From NCBI GenBank assembly GCA_003151425.1, contig PLXO01000052.1, positions 1-44,322 on the forward strand: DNA of 44,322 bases, written 5' to 3'. Made by a program: the position numbers and the translations under genes. The first letter of the stretch is position 1, and each line of letters opens with the position of its first letter. Shown here piece by piece: positions 33,009 to 41,808 of the stretch. Below the pieces are notes generated by a model that saw only the letters and a list, made by a program, of their open reading frames with translations, had not been told where the DNA came from and did no database searches. This stretch comes from Acetobacteraceae bacterium. GTDB lineage: Bacteria; Pseudomonadota; Alphaproteobacteria; Acetobacterales; Acetobacteraceae.

Positions 33009-34388
33009 CTACGCCACCGCCGCCGTCTTGGGCAAGCGAGAACGCCGTGCCGTCGCGGGCGCTGTCGCCTCGCCGACCGAAACCGCGGCGACGAAGCTGA
33101 ACAGCACCGAGGCGGGGGTCGAGATCAGTACATTATCAGTGACCGCGTGCGCGGCAAAGGCGATGAAGACCAGCCGCATGATCTGCCGCTCGGCAGGCGG
33201 AAGGCGGCGTGTATGGCGGACCGCCCAGAGCACGAAGGCGGCGACCAGCAAGGCGCGCCCGATCTGGCCGCCTTCGACCTCAATTCGCAGATATTCGTTG
33301 TGTGCGGCCCACGTCCGCAGGAGCTGCGCCACCTCGCTGTTCGACGGGATGATGAAATTCCCCGCGCCGAGGCCCCAGCCCAGCCAGTAGGATTGATCCG
33401 CCGCCCGCTCGAACGCAGGCCAGAGAAGGTCACGGCCGCTCAAATTGGTCGTATCAGTGGTGAGCACGTTGAATAGCCGGATGTCGGCCAGGGCAGGGTC
33501 GAGCAGCGCGAGCGCCGGCAGCAGCGTCGCCGCACCAAGCAGCAGCAGCCAGCGCTTACGGGCGGGCATGCCGGGGGCCGGGATGAACGCGAGCGTCACA
33601 GCCGTGACAGCGACACCGTAAGCCAGCGGTGCACGCGCGCCGGTCAAGACCAGGATCAGGAAATTGGCCCCGAGCAGCGCAAGATCGCTGCGACCGCCGC
33701 CACGGTAGAGGCGGATCAGACAGGCGTATACCGCGGCGAGACATACTCCCGCCAGGAAAGCAGGGTGGCCCAACCCCGCGAGGCGCGCGCCGCCTGACTC
33801 GATGAAGAGCGGACGCAAACCGGCAATATTTAGCGCCGCGCCGCCGGCCAAGCTCAACAACGGGATCCAGCGTGTGGCGCGGATCATCGCCCCGGCCCAG
33901 TCGCGCGGCGGGCGGCTGAAGAAAAACGCAAAAGGGGCGATAGATCCCGCCAGTGATCGCAAGCTGTCGGCCACGCTCAGACCTGGATGCAGCCCATGCA
34001 ACAGGCCGATTGCGAAGATTGCCAAATAGGCCCAGGACGGATTGAACACGTCCAGCCGCGGGCCGTATCGTAGCGCGCACAATACGGCGAGACCGATCTG
34101 CGCCGCCTTCACCGCGGCGATGGTCGCCCCATAGGCCGAGGGGGCAATCAGGTCGTGCAGGGTCATTTCCAGCGAGGTGCCGGCCAGTAGCAGCCAAGCG
34201 ACGCTAAACCCGATCAGATGGCGCCACACCAGGACGGCGAGCCCGAGCGCCGCAGCGGCGCCCAGCAGTGGCCAGAGCGCGCCCGGGACCAGCCCAGCGA
34301 CGGCAAGGACCGCCGCGAAGAACGAACACAGATAGGCCGTTTCCGGGGACGGCAGGCGCGCTGCGCTGGGCATGACCGTGTCTACCAC
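33009..34388 (-). CDS. O-antigen ligase/polymerase family membrane protein
   Basis: A 459-residue polytopic membrane protein with about ten to twelve hydrophobic segments. The large periplasmic loop carries the Wzy_C/WaaL-type blocks NLSGRDLLWPAFERA (about 318-332), GWGLGAGNFIIPSN and AAHNEYLRIEVEGG (about 363-376). Such proteins join or polymerise lipid-linked glycans at the periplasmic face. No glycosyltransferase cluster lies nearby, so the glycan is unknown. The start is uncertain: GTG 34388 or ATG 34373, neither with a good ribosome binding site. A palindromic repeat element begins 52 bases upstream. Confidence 0.8.
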   Translation of the reverse strand: MVDTVMPSAARLPSPETAYLCSFFAAVLAVAGLVPGALWPLLGAAAALGLAVLVWRHLIGFSVAWLLLAGTSLEMTLHDLIAPSAYGATIAAVKAAQIGLAVLCALRYGPRLDVFNPSWAYLAIFAIGLLHGLHPGLSVADSLRSLAGSIAPFAFFFSRPPRDWAGAMIRATRWIPLLSLAGGAALNIAGLRPLFIESGGARLAGLGHPAFLAGVCLAAVYACLIRLYRGGGRSDLALLGANFLILVLTGARAPLAYGVAVTAVTLAFIPAPGMPARKRWLLLLGAATLLPALALLDPALADIRLFNVLTTDTTNLSGRDLLWPAFERAADQSYWLGWGLGAGNFIIPSNSEVAQLLRTWAAHNEYLRIEVEGGQIGRALLVAAFVLWAVRHTRRLPPAERQIMRLVFIAFAAHAVTDNVLISTPASVLFSFVAAVSVGEATAPATARRSRLPKTAAVA

Positions 34389-34439
34389 CGTGGGATAAAC
34401 AACCCGCTAATGCGTCGCCCCAGGCGTGCGCGACTCCGG

Positions 34440-34632
34440 CTAGAGCATTTTCACCCTGACCGGAAACGTACCCTGTCATTGCGAGGAGCGCAGCCCCTGT
34501 CATTGCGAGGAGCGCAGCGACGAAGCAATCCCCTGCCGTGGGGGATTGCTTCGTCGCTGCGCTCCTCGCAATGACAGGTGGGGGCTATGACAGGTGGGAT
34601 CGGCGATTCCAGTCAGCGTGAACGTGCTCTAG
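34440..34632. repeat. Nested palindromic repeat element
   Basis: The core is a perfect 38-bp inverted repeat: arms 34496-34533 and 34541-34578 with a 7-base loop TGCCGTG. The arms read CCTGTCATTGCGAGGAGCGC onward to AATCCCC. The left arm tip is duplicated (the CCCTGTCATTGCGAGGAGCG unit occurs near 34470 and again near 34495), and ATGACAGGTGGG occurs twice on the right. Around it lies an outer imperfect inverted repeat, 34440-34460 against 34612-34632 (CTAGAGCA..TTCAC.CTGAC, 18 of 21 matching). This looks like one dispersed palindromic repeat inserted in another, MITE- or REP-like. No transposase is present. Confidence 0.85.
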
Positions 34633-34844
34633 TACCTCGTGTCACCGATTCTGCGTTGATATTTCGACTCGCTTGCGGCCCTATCGGGCACGGTCGGCGG
34701 ACTATGAGCCCCGGTAATATCGGCGCCTCGAGGTGCTAGCGAGTTGCCGCAATTTCGATCAGATTCACGACTGCGTGACCCGGATCGGGCAGGCCCGTGC
34801 CCCCCAAAAACCTCCATGCCGAGCCAAAGGCGCCGTCAGTGCGA

Positions 34845-34861
34845 TTGGCATGAGCGTTGCG
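34845..34861 (+). promoter_or_regulatory. Sigma-54 (RpoN) promoter before urtA
   Basis: TTGGCATGAGCGTTGCG matches the -24/-12 consensus (TGGCAYG-N4-TTGCW) with GG at 34847-34848 and GC at 34859-34860, exactly ten bases apart. A start would fall near 34872, about 107 bases before the urtA ATG. Sigma-54 plus NtrC control is the known way many Proteobacteria induce urea uptake under nitrogen shortage. Confidence 0.7.
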
Positions 34862-34978
34862 TAGCCGCAGTCCGGGGCGGCGGGCGCGGCGCGGCGGTAC
34901 GGGCCGGAGCGCGGCAACCCGTCTGCCCTCTCGACACGGATACCTCCAAGACGGAACAGCGAAACAGGGAAGACACTC

Positions 34979-36328
34979 ATGGCACCTGCGGATACCATCA
35001 TCAGTCGTCGCGGCTTGGGCGGCCTCGGCGCCGCCGCGCTCACGGTGGCCGCCATGGGCGCGGTCAAGGCAGCGGTCACGCCGGCCGCGGCCCAGACCGC
35101 GCCATCGGGGGGCACCATCAAGGTCGGCATCCTCCACTCGCTGTCCGGCACCATGGCGATCAGCGAGACGACGTTGAAGGACGTCATGCTCATGCTGATC
35201 GATATCCAGAACAAGAAAGGTGGGCTGCTCGGCAAGAAGCTCGAGCCGGTGGTGGTCGACCCGGCGTCGAACTGGCCGCTGTTCGCCGAGAAGGCACGCG
35301 GCCTGCTAACGGTGGACAAGTGCGCCGCGGTGTTCGGTTGCTGGACCTCGGTGTCGCGCAAGTCCGTGCTGCCGGTGTTCGAGGAGCTGAACGGCATCCT
35401 GTTCTACCCGGTCCAGTACGAGGGTCAGGAGTGCAGCCGCAACGTGTTCTACACCGGTGCGGCACCGAACCAGCAGGCGATCCCGGCGGTCGACTACCTG
35501 ATGACCGAAGAAAAGGTGACCCGCTGGGTGCTGGCCGGCACCGACTATGTCTATCCGCGAACCACCAACCAGATCCTGGAATCCTATCTGAAGGTCAAGG
35601 GCGTCAAGCCCGACGACATCCTGATCAACTACACGCCGTTCGGTCATTCCGATTGGCAGAACATCGTGGCCTCGATCAAGAAGTTCGGCTCGGCCGGCAA
35701 GAAGACAGCGGTGGTCTCGACCATCAACGGCGATGCCAACGTGCCGTTCTACAAGGAACTGGGCAACCAAGGGATCAAGGCGACCGATATCCCGGTGGTG
35801 GCGTTCAGCGTCGGTGAAGAAGAGCTGGCCGGCATGGACACCAAGCCGCTGCTCGGCCATCTGGCCGCGTGGAACTATTTCGAGAGCGTCGACAATCCGG
35901 ACAACAAGGCGTTCATTGACGCTTGGCACACCTTCATCAAGAACCCGAAGCGCACCACCAACGATCCGATGGAGGCGCACTACATCGGCTTCAACATGTG
36001 GGTAAAGGGCGTCGAGAAGGCCGGCACGACCGCGCCGAACGCGGTGATTGACGCGCTGATCGGTGTTTCGGTGCCGAACCTGTCCGGCGGCTACTCGGCG
36101 ATGATGCCGAACCACCACATCACCAAGCCGGTGCTGATCGGCGAGATCCAGGCGGACGGGATGTTCAACATCGTCTCGCAGACGCCGGGCCTGGTGGTGG
36201 CAGCGGAATGGTCACCCTATGTCGCCGACACCAAGGATCTGATCGGCGACTGGCGTGAGCCGCTGCATTGCGGTGCCTACAACGTGACGACGCATACCTG
36301 CGGCGCCGGCGGCGGCAAGAAGGCCTGA
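34979..36328 (+). CDS. urtA: Urea ABC transporter substrate-binding protein UrtA
   Basis: 449 residues. AGGGAAG lies seven bases before the ATG. A Tat signal is likely: SRRGLGGLGAAALTVAA with twin Arg at 10-11 and cleavage near PAAAQ (about 36-40). The mature protein begins IKVGILHSLSGTMAISETT, the type I periplasmic-binding fold of the UrtA/amide-binding group. GCWTSVSRKSVLPVFEELNG, PVQYEGQECSRNVFYTGA and PNQQAIPAVDYL are UrtA-specific blocks. It captures urea in the periplasm for UrtBC. It is preceded by the sigma-54-type site and followed 74 bases later by urtB. Length fits the family. Confidence 0.95.
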   Translation: MAPADTIISRRGLGGLGAAALTVAAMGAVKAAVTPAAAQTAPSGGTIKVGILHSLSGTMAISETTLKDVMLMLIDIQNKKGGLLGKKLEPVVVDPASNWPLFAEKARGLLTVDKCAAVFGCWTSVSRKSVLPVFEELNGILFYPVQYEGQECSRNVFYTGAAPNQQAIPAVDYLMTEEKVTRWVLAGTDYVYPRTTNQILESYLKVKGVKPDDILINYTPFGHSDWQNIVASIKKFGSAGKKTAVVSTINGDANVPFYKELGNQGIKATDIPVVAFSVGEEELAGMDTKPLLGHLAAWNYFESVDNPDNKAFIDAWHTFIKNPKRTTNDPMEAHYIGFNMWVKGVEKAGTTAPNAVIDALIGVSVPNLSGGYSAMMPNHHITKPVLIGEIQADGMFNIVSQTPGLVVAAEWSPYVADTKDLIGDWREPLHCGAYNVTTHTCGAGGGKKA

Positions 36329-36402
36329 CGCCGGCCTGGTTGCATGGCTTGGGTGGACCGGCGCATCCGGCCCACCCAAGCCGGTTGCAGGAAGGAAGCC
36401 GG

Positions 36403-37995
36403 ATGCGCCGCCTATTTGGCCTGCTGATCATCGCTCTGCTCGCGCTGGCGCCTGTCTCCGGGCGAGCCGATGACGCCGACGACGCTTTCGCCGCGCTCGC
36501 ATCGGGCAATTTCGAGACGATCCGGCATGGCGTGGGGCTGCTGGCCTTTTCCGGCCATCCGCAGGCATTGGCGGTGCTGTCCGCACTGCAGGCCGGCCGG
36601 CTGTATGTTCGTGCCGACCATGCACTGTTCACCAAGACCGATGCAGGCGGCTTTCTCGACGCGACGACAGGCAAGCCGGCCCCGGACGTGATGGCGAGCG
36701 GCGTCAAACCGGTGCGAATGAACAATCCGGTGCGCGGGGAGGTCGAGGCGGCGCTCGGCAGCCTGCAGTTGCTGTTGGGCGGCTCGGACGCGCGGTTTGC
36801 CGCCGCCGAGGCAGTGTTCCACACGCACGACCCCGCCGCGCTGCCGGCGCTGAACAAGGCGATCGCCAAGGAAACCGACCCGGCCGTCAAGCAGCACATG
36901 GAGCAGGCGCGCGCCGCCGCACTGCTGTACTCCACCGATGCAACGGATGCGGACAGGCTGGCAGCGATCGCAACGATCCGCGCGCGCGGCGATCTCGACA
37001 GCCGGGCGCTGTTGGATGGGTTGACCGATCAGCCCCCGGCGGTCGGAACGGCAGCGCGCACCGCGATCACCGCGATCGACCGGGTGTTGCAACTCTGGTC
37101 GGTCGTACAGAGTGTCTATTATGGGCTCAGCCTGGGGTCCGTGCTGCTGCTTGCCGCCGCCGGTCTCGCCATCACCTTCGGCGTGATGGGCGTGATCAAC
37201 ATGGCGCACGGCGAAATGGTGATGATCGGCGCCTACGTCACCTTCGTTGTGCAGCAAATCATCCGCAGCGCTGCGCCGGGACTGTTCGGGGCGAGCCTGA
37301 TCATCTCGGTGCCACTGGCCTTCATCGTCGCGGGAATTATCGGCATCGTGATCGAGCGCACGCTGATCCGCTGGCTGTATGGCCGGCCGCTGGAGACGCT
37401 GCTGGCAACCTGGGGACTGTCGTTGGTGTTGCAGCAGGCTGTGCGCTCAATCTTCGGTGCCAACAACCGCGACGTCGGCACCCCGGATTGGATGAGCGGC
37501 GCCACCCAGTGGGGCGGCCTGACCATCACCTTCAACCGGCTCTATATCATCATCTTCGCGGCGATGGTGCTGGCGGCGCTGATGGCCTCGCTGCGCTTTA
37601 CTTCACTTGGCTTGTCGATGCGCGCGGTGACACAGAACCGGCAGATGGCGGCGGCGATGGGGATTCGCACGCCATGGATCGACGCGCTGACCTTTGGGCT
37701 TGGTTCTGGTGTTGCCGGGATGGCGGGCGTGGCACTGAGCCAGATCGACAACGTCTCGCCCAATCTCGGCCAGGGCTACATCATCGACAGCTTCATGGTC
37801 GTGGTGTTCGGCGGCGTCGGCAATCTGTGGGGCACCGTGGTCGGCGCGCTGACGCTGGGCATCGTCAACAAATTCCTCGAACCCGTCGCCGGCGCAGTGC
37901 TCGGCAAGATCGTCGTGCTGGTGTTGCTGATCCTGTTCATCCAGCGTCGCCCACGCGGCATGTTCCCACTGAAGGGACGGGCGGCCGAGGCATGA
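36403..37995 (+). CDS. urtB: Urea ABC transporter permease UrtB
   Basis: 530 residues from ATG 36403, with AAGGAAG upstream; longer readings overlap urtA. A signal peptide (MRRLFGLLIIALLALAPVSG) and a helical soluble domain (about 25-235), usual for UrtB, precede the membrane domain (about 240-530). That domain has LivH-type blocks: YYGLSLGSVLLLAAAGLAI, GVMGVINMAHGEMVMIGAY, GLSMRAVTQNRQMAAAMGI and FMVVVFGGVGNLWGTVVGA. It forms half of the urea channel with UrtC. Its TGA overlaps the urtC ATG (ATGA). Confidence 0.95.
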   Translation: MRRLFGLLIIALLALAPVSGRADDADDAFAALASGNFETIRHGVGLLAFSGHPQALAVLSALQAGRLYVRADHALFTKTDAGGFLDATTGKPAPDVMASGVKPVRMNNPVRGEVEAALGSLQLLLGGSDARFAAAEAVFHTHDPAALPALNKAIAKETDPAVKQHMEQARAAALLYSTDATDADRLAAIATIRARGDLDSRALLDGLTDQPPAVGTAARTAITAIDRVLQLWSVVQSVYYGLSLGSVLLLAAAGLAITFGVMGVINMAHGEMVMIGAYVTFVVQQIIRSAAPGLFGASLIISVPLAFIVAGIIGIVIERTLIRWLYGRPLETLLATWGLSLVLQQAVRSIFGANNRDVGTPDWMSGATQWGGLTITFNRLYIIIFAAMVLAALMASLRFTSLGLSMRAVTQNRQMAAAMGIRTPWIDALTFGLGSGVAGMAGVALSQIDNVSPNLGQGYIIDSFMVVVFGGVGNLWGTVVGALTLGIVNKFLEPVAGAVLGKIVVLVLLILFIQRRPRGMFPLKGRAAEA

Positions 37996-39134
37996 CCAGG
38001 CTCGCGTGCACGACCACCGTCGTCCTGGTACTGGGCGGGGCAATCCTGCTCGCCCTGCTCAATCTTGTGACCGATCCCAGCTCGGCGGTGCACGCCTCAA
38101 CCTATGTGGTGTCACTGGCCGGCAAGTATCTGTGTTTCGCGTTGCTGGCATTGGCGGTCGATCTGGTGTGGGGGTTCGCCGGCATCCTGACGCTCGGCCA
38201 CGCGGCGTTCTTTGCGCTCGGCGGCTATGCCATGGGCATGTACCTGATGCGTCAGATCGGCGCGCGCGGCGTCTACAGCAATCCGATCCTGCCCGACTTC
38301 ATGGTGTTCCTCGGTTGGCACGAACTGCCCTGGTACTGGTACGGCTTCAACTGGTTCGCCTTTGCCGCGGTGATGGTGGTGCTGGTGCCCGGCATCCTCG
38401 CGCTGGTGTTTGGCTGGCTGGCGTTCCGCTCGCGGGTCACCGGGGTCTATCTGTCGATCATCACGCAGGCGCTGACCTATGCACTGCTGCTGGCGTTCTT
38501 CCGCAACGATATGGGATTCGGCGGCAACAACGGCATGACCGACTTCAAGGACATCCTCGGCTATGGGGTGCAGCAAGAGACGACGCGCTGCGCCTTGCTG
38601 GTCATCACCGCGGCGTTCCTGTGCGTGCAATTCCTGGTGGCGCGCTATCTGGTCACCTCGCGCTTCGGCAAGGTGCTGATCGCCGTGCGCGACACTGAAT
38701 CGCGCACCCGCTTCCTGGGCTACCGGCCGGAGGCATACAAGCTGGTGGTCTGGGTCGTGTCCGCGGTGATGGCCGGCATCGGCGGCGCGCTGTACGTGCC
38801 ACAGGTGGGCATCATTAATCCGTCGGAGTTCGCCCCGGGCAACTCGATCGAGGCAGTGATCTGGGTGGCGGTCGGCGGACGCGGCACGTTGTCGGGTGCC
38901 ATATTGGGCGCGGTGCTGGTCAACCTGGGCAAGACCTGGTTCACCTCCGCATTGCCCGAATGGTGGCTATATGCGCTGGGGGCCATGTTCATCTTCGTTA
39001 CCCTGTTGCTGCCGCGCGGGCTGATGGGCTTGGTGCCGCGCCGTCGGACGGCCGAGCGTGTCGACGCAGCCGTAGCCGCGCAGGAGGCGGCGAGCGAGCG
39101 GGAAGCGGCGGCGGCGCAGGGAGCCGTGGAATGA
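37992..39134 (+). CDS. urtC: Urea ABC transporter permease UrtC
   Basis: 380 residues; ATG 37992 overlaps the urtB stop. LivM-type membrane protein with about nine helices. Marker blocks are DLVWGFAGILTLGHAAFFALG, GVYLSIITQALTYALLLAF, the UrtC-type FGGNNGMTDFKDILGY, RFGKVLIAVRDTESRTRFLG and WVAVGGRGTLSGAILGAVL. The C-terminus is an unusual Ala/Glu/Arg-rich tail of about 35 residues (AAVAAQEAASEREAAAAQG), probably a cytoplasmic helix. It pairs with UrtB. Its TGA overlaps the urtD ATG. Confidence 0.95.
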   Translation: MTRLACTTTVVLVLGGAILLALLNLVTDPSSAVHASTYVVSLAGKYLCFALLALAVDLVWGFAGILTLGHAAFFALGGYAMGMYLMRQIGARGVYSNPILPDFMVFLGWHELPWYWYGFNWFAFAAVMVVLVPGILALVFGWLAFRSRVTGVYLSIITQALTYALLLAFFRNDMGFGGNNGMTDFKDILGYGVQQETTRCALLVITAAFLCVQFLVARYLVTSRFGKVLIAVRDTESRTRFLGYRPEAYKLVVWVVSAVMAGIGGALYVPQVGIINPSEFAPGNSIEAVIWVAVGGRGTLSGAILGAVLVNLGKTWFTSALPEWWLYALGAMFIFVTLLLPRGLMGLVPRRRTAERVDAAVAAQEAASEREAAAAQGAVE

Positions 39135-39892
39135 GCGGCGCCATGGTGCAGAGTGGTGACACGCTGCTGTATCTCGATGGCGTAACGGTGAGCTTCGACG
39201 GCTTCCGCGCGCTGAACGCGTTGTCGCTGGTGCTTGAAGCCGGCGAGATGCGCGCGGTAATCGGCCCGAACGGTGCGGGCAAGACGACCATGATGGACGT
39301 GATCACCGGCAAGACGCGGCCCGACGAAGGTAAGGTGGTGTTCGGCAAGGACATCGATCTGACCCGCATGGATGAGCCGGCCATCGCGGCACTTGGCATC
39401 GGGCGCAAGTTCCAGAAGCCGACGGTGTTTGAGCCGCATACCGTGTGGGATAATCTGCTGCTGTCGCTCGCCGAGGATCGTCGGCCGCGCTTCACCCTGT
39501 GGGCGCGCGAGACGGCGTCGGAGAAGCGGCGGATCGAGGAGATCCTCGAGACCACGCGGTTGACCGAGCAGCATCATCGGCAAGCCGCCGCGCTGTCGCA
39601 CGGGCAGAAGCAATGGCTCGAGATCGGCATGTTGCTGGCGCAAGAGCCGCAATTGCTGCTGGTAGACGAGCCGGTGGCGGGCATGACGGATTCCGAAACC
39701 GAACAGACCGCCGAGTTGTTGCGTGAGATCAACAAGACCCGCAGCGTGGTGGTGGTGGAGCATGACATGGCCTTTGTGCGTGCTCTGGGCGTCAAGGTGA
39801 CGGTGCTGCATGAGGGCTCGGTACTGTCTGAAGGGTCGATCGATCACGTCAGCGCGGATCCGCGCGTGATCGAAGTATATTTGGGTCGCTAG
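39131..39892 (+). CDS. urtD: Urea ABC transporter ATPase UrtD
   Basis: 253 residues; ATG 39131 overlaps the urtC TGA. A LivG-type ABC ATPase with Walker A GPNGAGKTT (about 45-53), the signature LSHGQKQWLEIG (about 156-167), Walker B LLLVDEP (about 176-182), and the switch His in VVVEHDMAFVRALG. The Q-loop GRKFQKPTVFEPHTVWDNL is UrtD-like. It powers uptake with UrtE. Translation should be coupled along the operon. It ends exactly where urtE begins. Confidence 0.96.
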   Translation: MSGAMVQSGDTLLYLDGVTVSFDGFRALNALSLVLEAGEMRAVIGPNGAGKTTMMDVITGKTRPDEGKVVFGKDIDLTRMDEPAIAALGIGRKFQKPTVFEPHTVWDNLLLSLAEDRRPRFTLWARETASEKRRIEEILETTRLTEQHHRQAAALSHGQKQWLEIGMLLAQEPQLLLVDEPVAGMTDSETEQTAELLREINKTRSVVVVEHDMAFVRALGVKVTVLHEGSVLSEGSIDHVSADPRVIEVYLGR

Positions 39893-40588
39893 ATGCTGGA
39901 AGTCGATCACGTCGATCTGCACTACGGCGCGGCGATCGCGTTGCGCCAGGTGTCCATCACCGCCGAGGTGGGTGCCGTGACCTGCCTGCTTGGGCGCAAT
40001 GGGGTCGGCAAGACCTCGTTGCTGCGCGCGATCGTGGGGGCACATCCGATCACGCGCGGGGCGATCCGCTGGGAAGGTGCCGACATCACCAGACTGCCGA
40101 CCTATGAGCGGGTACGGCGCGGCATCGCCTGGGTACCGCAGGGGCGCGACATCTTCCCGCTACTGACGGTGCGGGAGAATCTGGAGACCGGCTTTGCGGT
40201 GTTGCCGCGTGGCCACCGCACGGTGCGGGACGAGATCTTCGAGTTGTTCCCGGTGCTCAAGACCATGCTGCGCCGGCGCGGCGGCGATCTGTCCGGCGGC
40301 CAGCAGCAGCAACTCGCGATCGGCCGCGCGTTGGTGACCAAGCCGCGCCTGCTCGTGCTGGACGAGCCGACCGAAGGGATCCAGCCGAGCATCATCAAGG
40401 ATATCGGGCGGGTGATCGCCTTGTTGCGGTCGCGCGGCGATATGGCCATCCTGCTGGTTGAACAGTATTTCGACTTCGCCAAGGAATTGGCACAGACGAT
40501 CGCGGTGATGGATCGCGGCGACATCGTGCTGTCCGGGCGGCGGGAGGAGCTCGACGAAGCGGATGTACGACGCCGCCTGTCTGTCTGA
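39893..40588 (+). CDS. urtE: Urea ABC transporter ATPase UrtE
   Basis: 231 residues; the ATG follows the urtD stop with no gap. A LivF-type ATPase: MLEVDHVDLHYGAAIALRQ, Walker A GRNGVGKTS, a Q-loop in GIAWVPQGRDIFPLLTVRE, the signature LSGGQQQQLAIGRAL, Walker B LLVLDEP followed by TEGIQPSII, and the H-loop replaced by LLVEQYFDFA (Gln where many ABC proteins have His), which is normal in the LivF/UrtE group. It is the second motor subunit. Its last 26 bases overlap ureD. Confidence 0.96.
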   Translation: MLEVDHVDLHYGAAIALRQVSITAEVGAVTCLLGRNGVGKTSLLRAIVGAHPITRGAIRWEGADITRLPTYERVRRGIAWVPQGRDIFPLLTVRENLETGFAVLPRGHRTVRDEIFELFPVLKTMLRRRGGDLSGGQQQQLAIGRALVTKPRLLVLDEPTEGIQPSIIKDIGRVIALLRSRGDMAILLVEQYFDFAKELAQTIAVMDRGDIVLSGRREELDEADVRRRLSV

Positions 40589-41492
40589 ACCGCTGACGCT
40601 GCAACGTGCCGTCGGCGAACTGGTGGTCTCGGTCCGCCAGCGCGATGACGCCACGGTGCTGGGCCGGCTGCGTCAGGCGGGCTGTCTGAAAGCTCGGTTC
40701 CCACGTGCTCTAGTGCCCGGATGGATCGATGTGGTGACAATGAATACCTCCGGTGGGATCGCGGGTGGCGATCGGCTGGAGAGTGCGTTCGAAGTGCCGG
40801 CGGGCGGGCGCGCCTCGATCGCGGCGCAAGCTGCCGAGCGGTTCTATCGTGCGCTGCCGGGCAGCGAGCCATCGTTTGTCCGCACACGAATTGCGGTGGG
40901 GGCCGGTGCATCGGCGGAATGGCTACCGCAGGAGACGATCCTGTTCGATCGTTGCGCGCTGGATCGACGGCTCGAAGTGGACCTGGCCGAAGACGCGTGG
41001 TTTCTCGGCGTGGAAATGCTAGTGTTCGGCCGTTTGGCGATGGGTGAGAATGTCGAAAGGGCCTGGCTGCGCGATCTGATCCGTGTCCGGCGTGGCGGGC
41101 GGCTGTTGTGGCATGATGCGATACGACTGGACGGTGACGTAGCGGTAACCCTGCGGCGCAAGGCCGTCGCAAATGGCGCGCGAACGGTCGCCACGATCCT
41201 GTACGTAGCGCCCGAGGCCGAACGAGCGTTGGACGCCGTGCGCGGCGCACTAGAAGACATACACCTCTCCCGCTTGGCGGGAGAGCAACGCGCGTCGGGT
41301 GAGGGTCGGGCCCGCACCCTCAAGCCCGACGCCAACGACGCTGCCGCCATCGAATCTGCCGCAAGTGCCTGGAACGGCCTTCTGATCGCGCGCATCCTGG
41401 CGCCCGGCAGCGACGCGCTGCGTGCTGCGGTTGTTGCGGTATTGGGCGTGCTGCGTGGCGACCGGCCGCTGCCGCGAGTATGGATGTGCTGA
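40563..41492 (+). CDS. ureD: Urease accessory protein UreD with in-frame repeat insertion
   Basis: 309 residues. The ATG at 40563 lies inside urtE, and the first UreD-type block ([16 protein letters not shown], then [10 protein letters not shown]) begins within 15 residues. UreD (UreH) docks on apo-urease and, with UreF and UreG, guides nickel into it. Other blocks are [41 protein letters not shown] and the C-terminal [18 protein letters not shown] and RPLPRVWMC. Residues about 235-262 ([18 protein letters not shown]) are absent from typical UreD proteins of about 270-280 residues and are encoded by a hairpin repeat. The frame is intact on both sides, so the gene is probably functional. Confidence 0.92.
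   Translation: MYDAACLSEPLTLQRAVGELVVSVRQRDDATVLGRLRQAGCLKARFPRALVPGWIDVVTMNTSGGIAGGDRLESAFEVPAGGRASIAAQAAERFYRALPGSEPSFVRTRIAVGAGASAEWLPQETILFDRCALDRRLEVDLAEDAWFLGVEMLVFGRLAMGENVERAWLRDLIRVRRGGRLLWHDAIRLDGDVAVTLRRKAVANGARTVATILYVAPEAERALDAVRGALEDIHLSRLAGEQRASGEGRARTLKPDANDAAAIESAASAWNGLLIARILAPGSDALRAAVVAVLGVLRGDRPLPRVWMC
41265..41321 (+). repeat. Palindromic repeat inside ureD
   Basis: CTCTCCCGC-TTG-GCGGGAGAG (41265-41285) is a perfect 9-bp stem with a 3-base loop. It is followed by GAGGGTCGGG and CCCGCACCCTC (41301-41321), a second stem with one bulged base. The pattern is that of an extragenic palindromic unit commonly dispersed between genes in GC-rich Proteobacteria, here within coding sequence and read in frame. 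Confidence 0.75.
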
Positions 41493-41505
41493 GAGGACGG
41501 GCGGA

Positions 41506-41808
41506 ATGAACCTGACGCCGAGAGAGAAAGACAAGCTGCTGATCAGCATGGCCGCGATGGTCGCGCGCCGCCGGCTGGAGCGCGGGGTGAAGCTGAACCA
41601 TCCCGAAGCCGTCGCGCTGATCACCGATTTCGTGGTCGAAGGCGCGCGCGACGGTAAGAGCGTCGCCGACCTGATGGAGACCGGCGCGGACGTGATCTCG
41701 CGCGCGCAGGTGATGGCGGGCGTTGCCGAAATGATCCACGACGTACAGGTCGAAGCAACGTTCCCTGACGGCACCAAATTGGTTACCGTGCACGAGCCAA
41801 TCCGATGA
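41506..41808 (+). CDS. ureA: Urease gamma subunit UreA
   Basis: 100 residues, the normal length. [57 protein letters not shown] and [14 protein letters not shown] are standard gamma-subunit blocks. It forms part of the urease trimer with UreB and UreC. It starts 13 bases after ureD, and its TGA overlaps the ureB ATG. Confidence 0.97.
   Translation: MNLTPREKDKLLISMAAMVARRRLERGVKLNHPEAVALITDFVVEGARDGKSVADLMETGADVISRAQVMAGVAEMIHDVQVEATFPDGTKLVTVHEPIR

Larger units (their letters stand above)
34389..34978. other. Divergent intergenic region upstream of urtA
   Basis: About 590 bases between the O-antigen ligase-like gene (minus) and urtA (plus). It holds a nested palindromic element (34440-34632), a 210-base stretch with only short dyads such as CCCGGATCGGG near 34780, and a sigma-54-type promoter at 34845-34861. 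I see no clear NtrC dyad, no gene and no terminator-like T-run. Confidence 0.6.

Noticed and set aside
34496..34578. 38-bp hairpin considered as a transcription terminator
   Set aside because: It lies between the 5' ends of divergent genes and has no following T-run. It fits a dispersed repeat better.
34389..34978. Possible riboswitch or leader RNA before urtA
   Set aside because: No recognisable conserved core. The visible structure is the repeat element, upstream of the likely transcription start.
38720..40045. Minus-strand frame opposite urtC and urtD
   Set aside because: Same antisense effect; the sense strand encodes the urea transporter with all ABC motifs.
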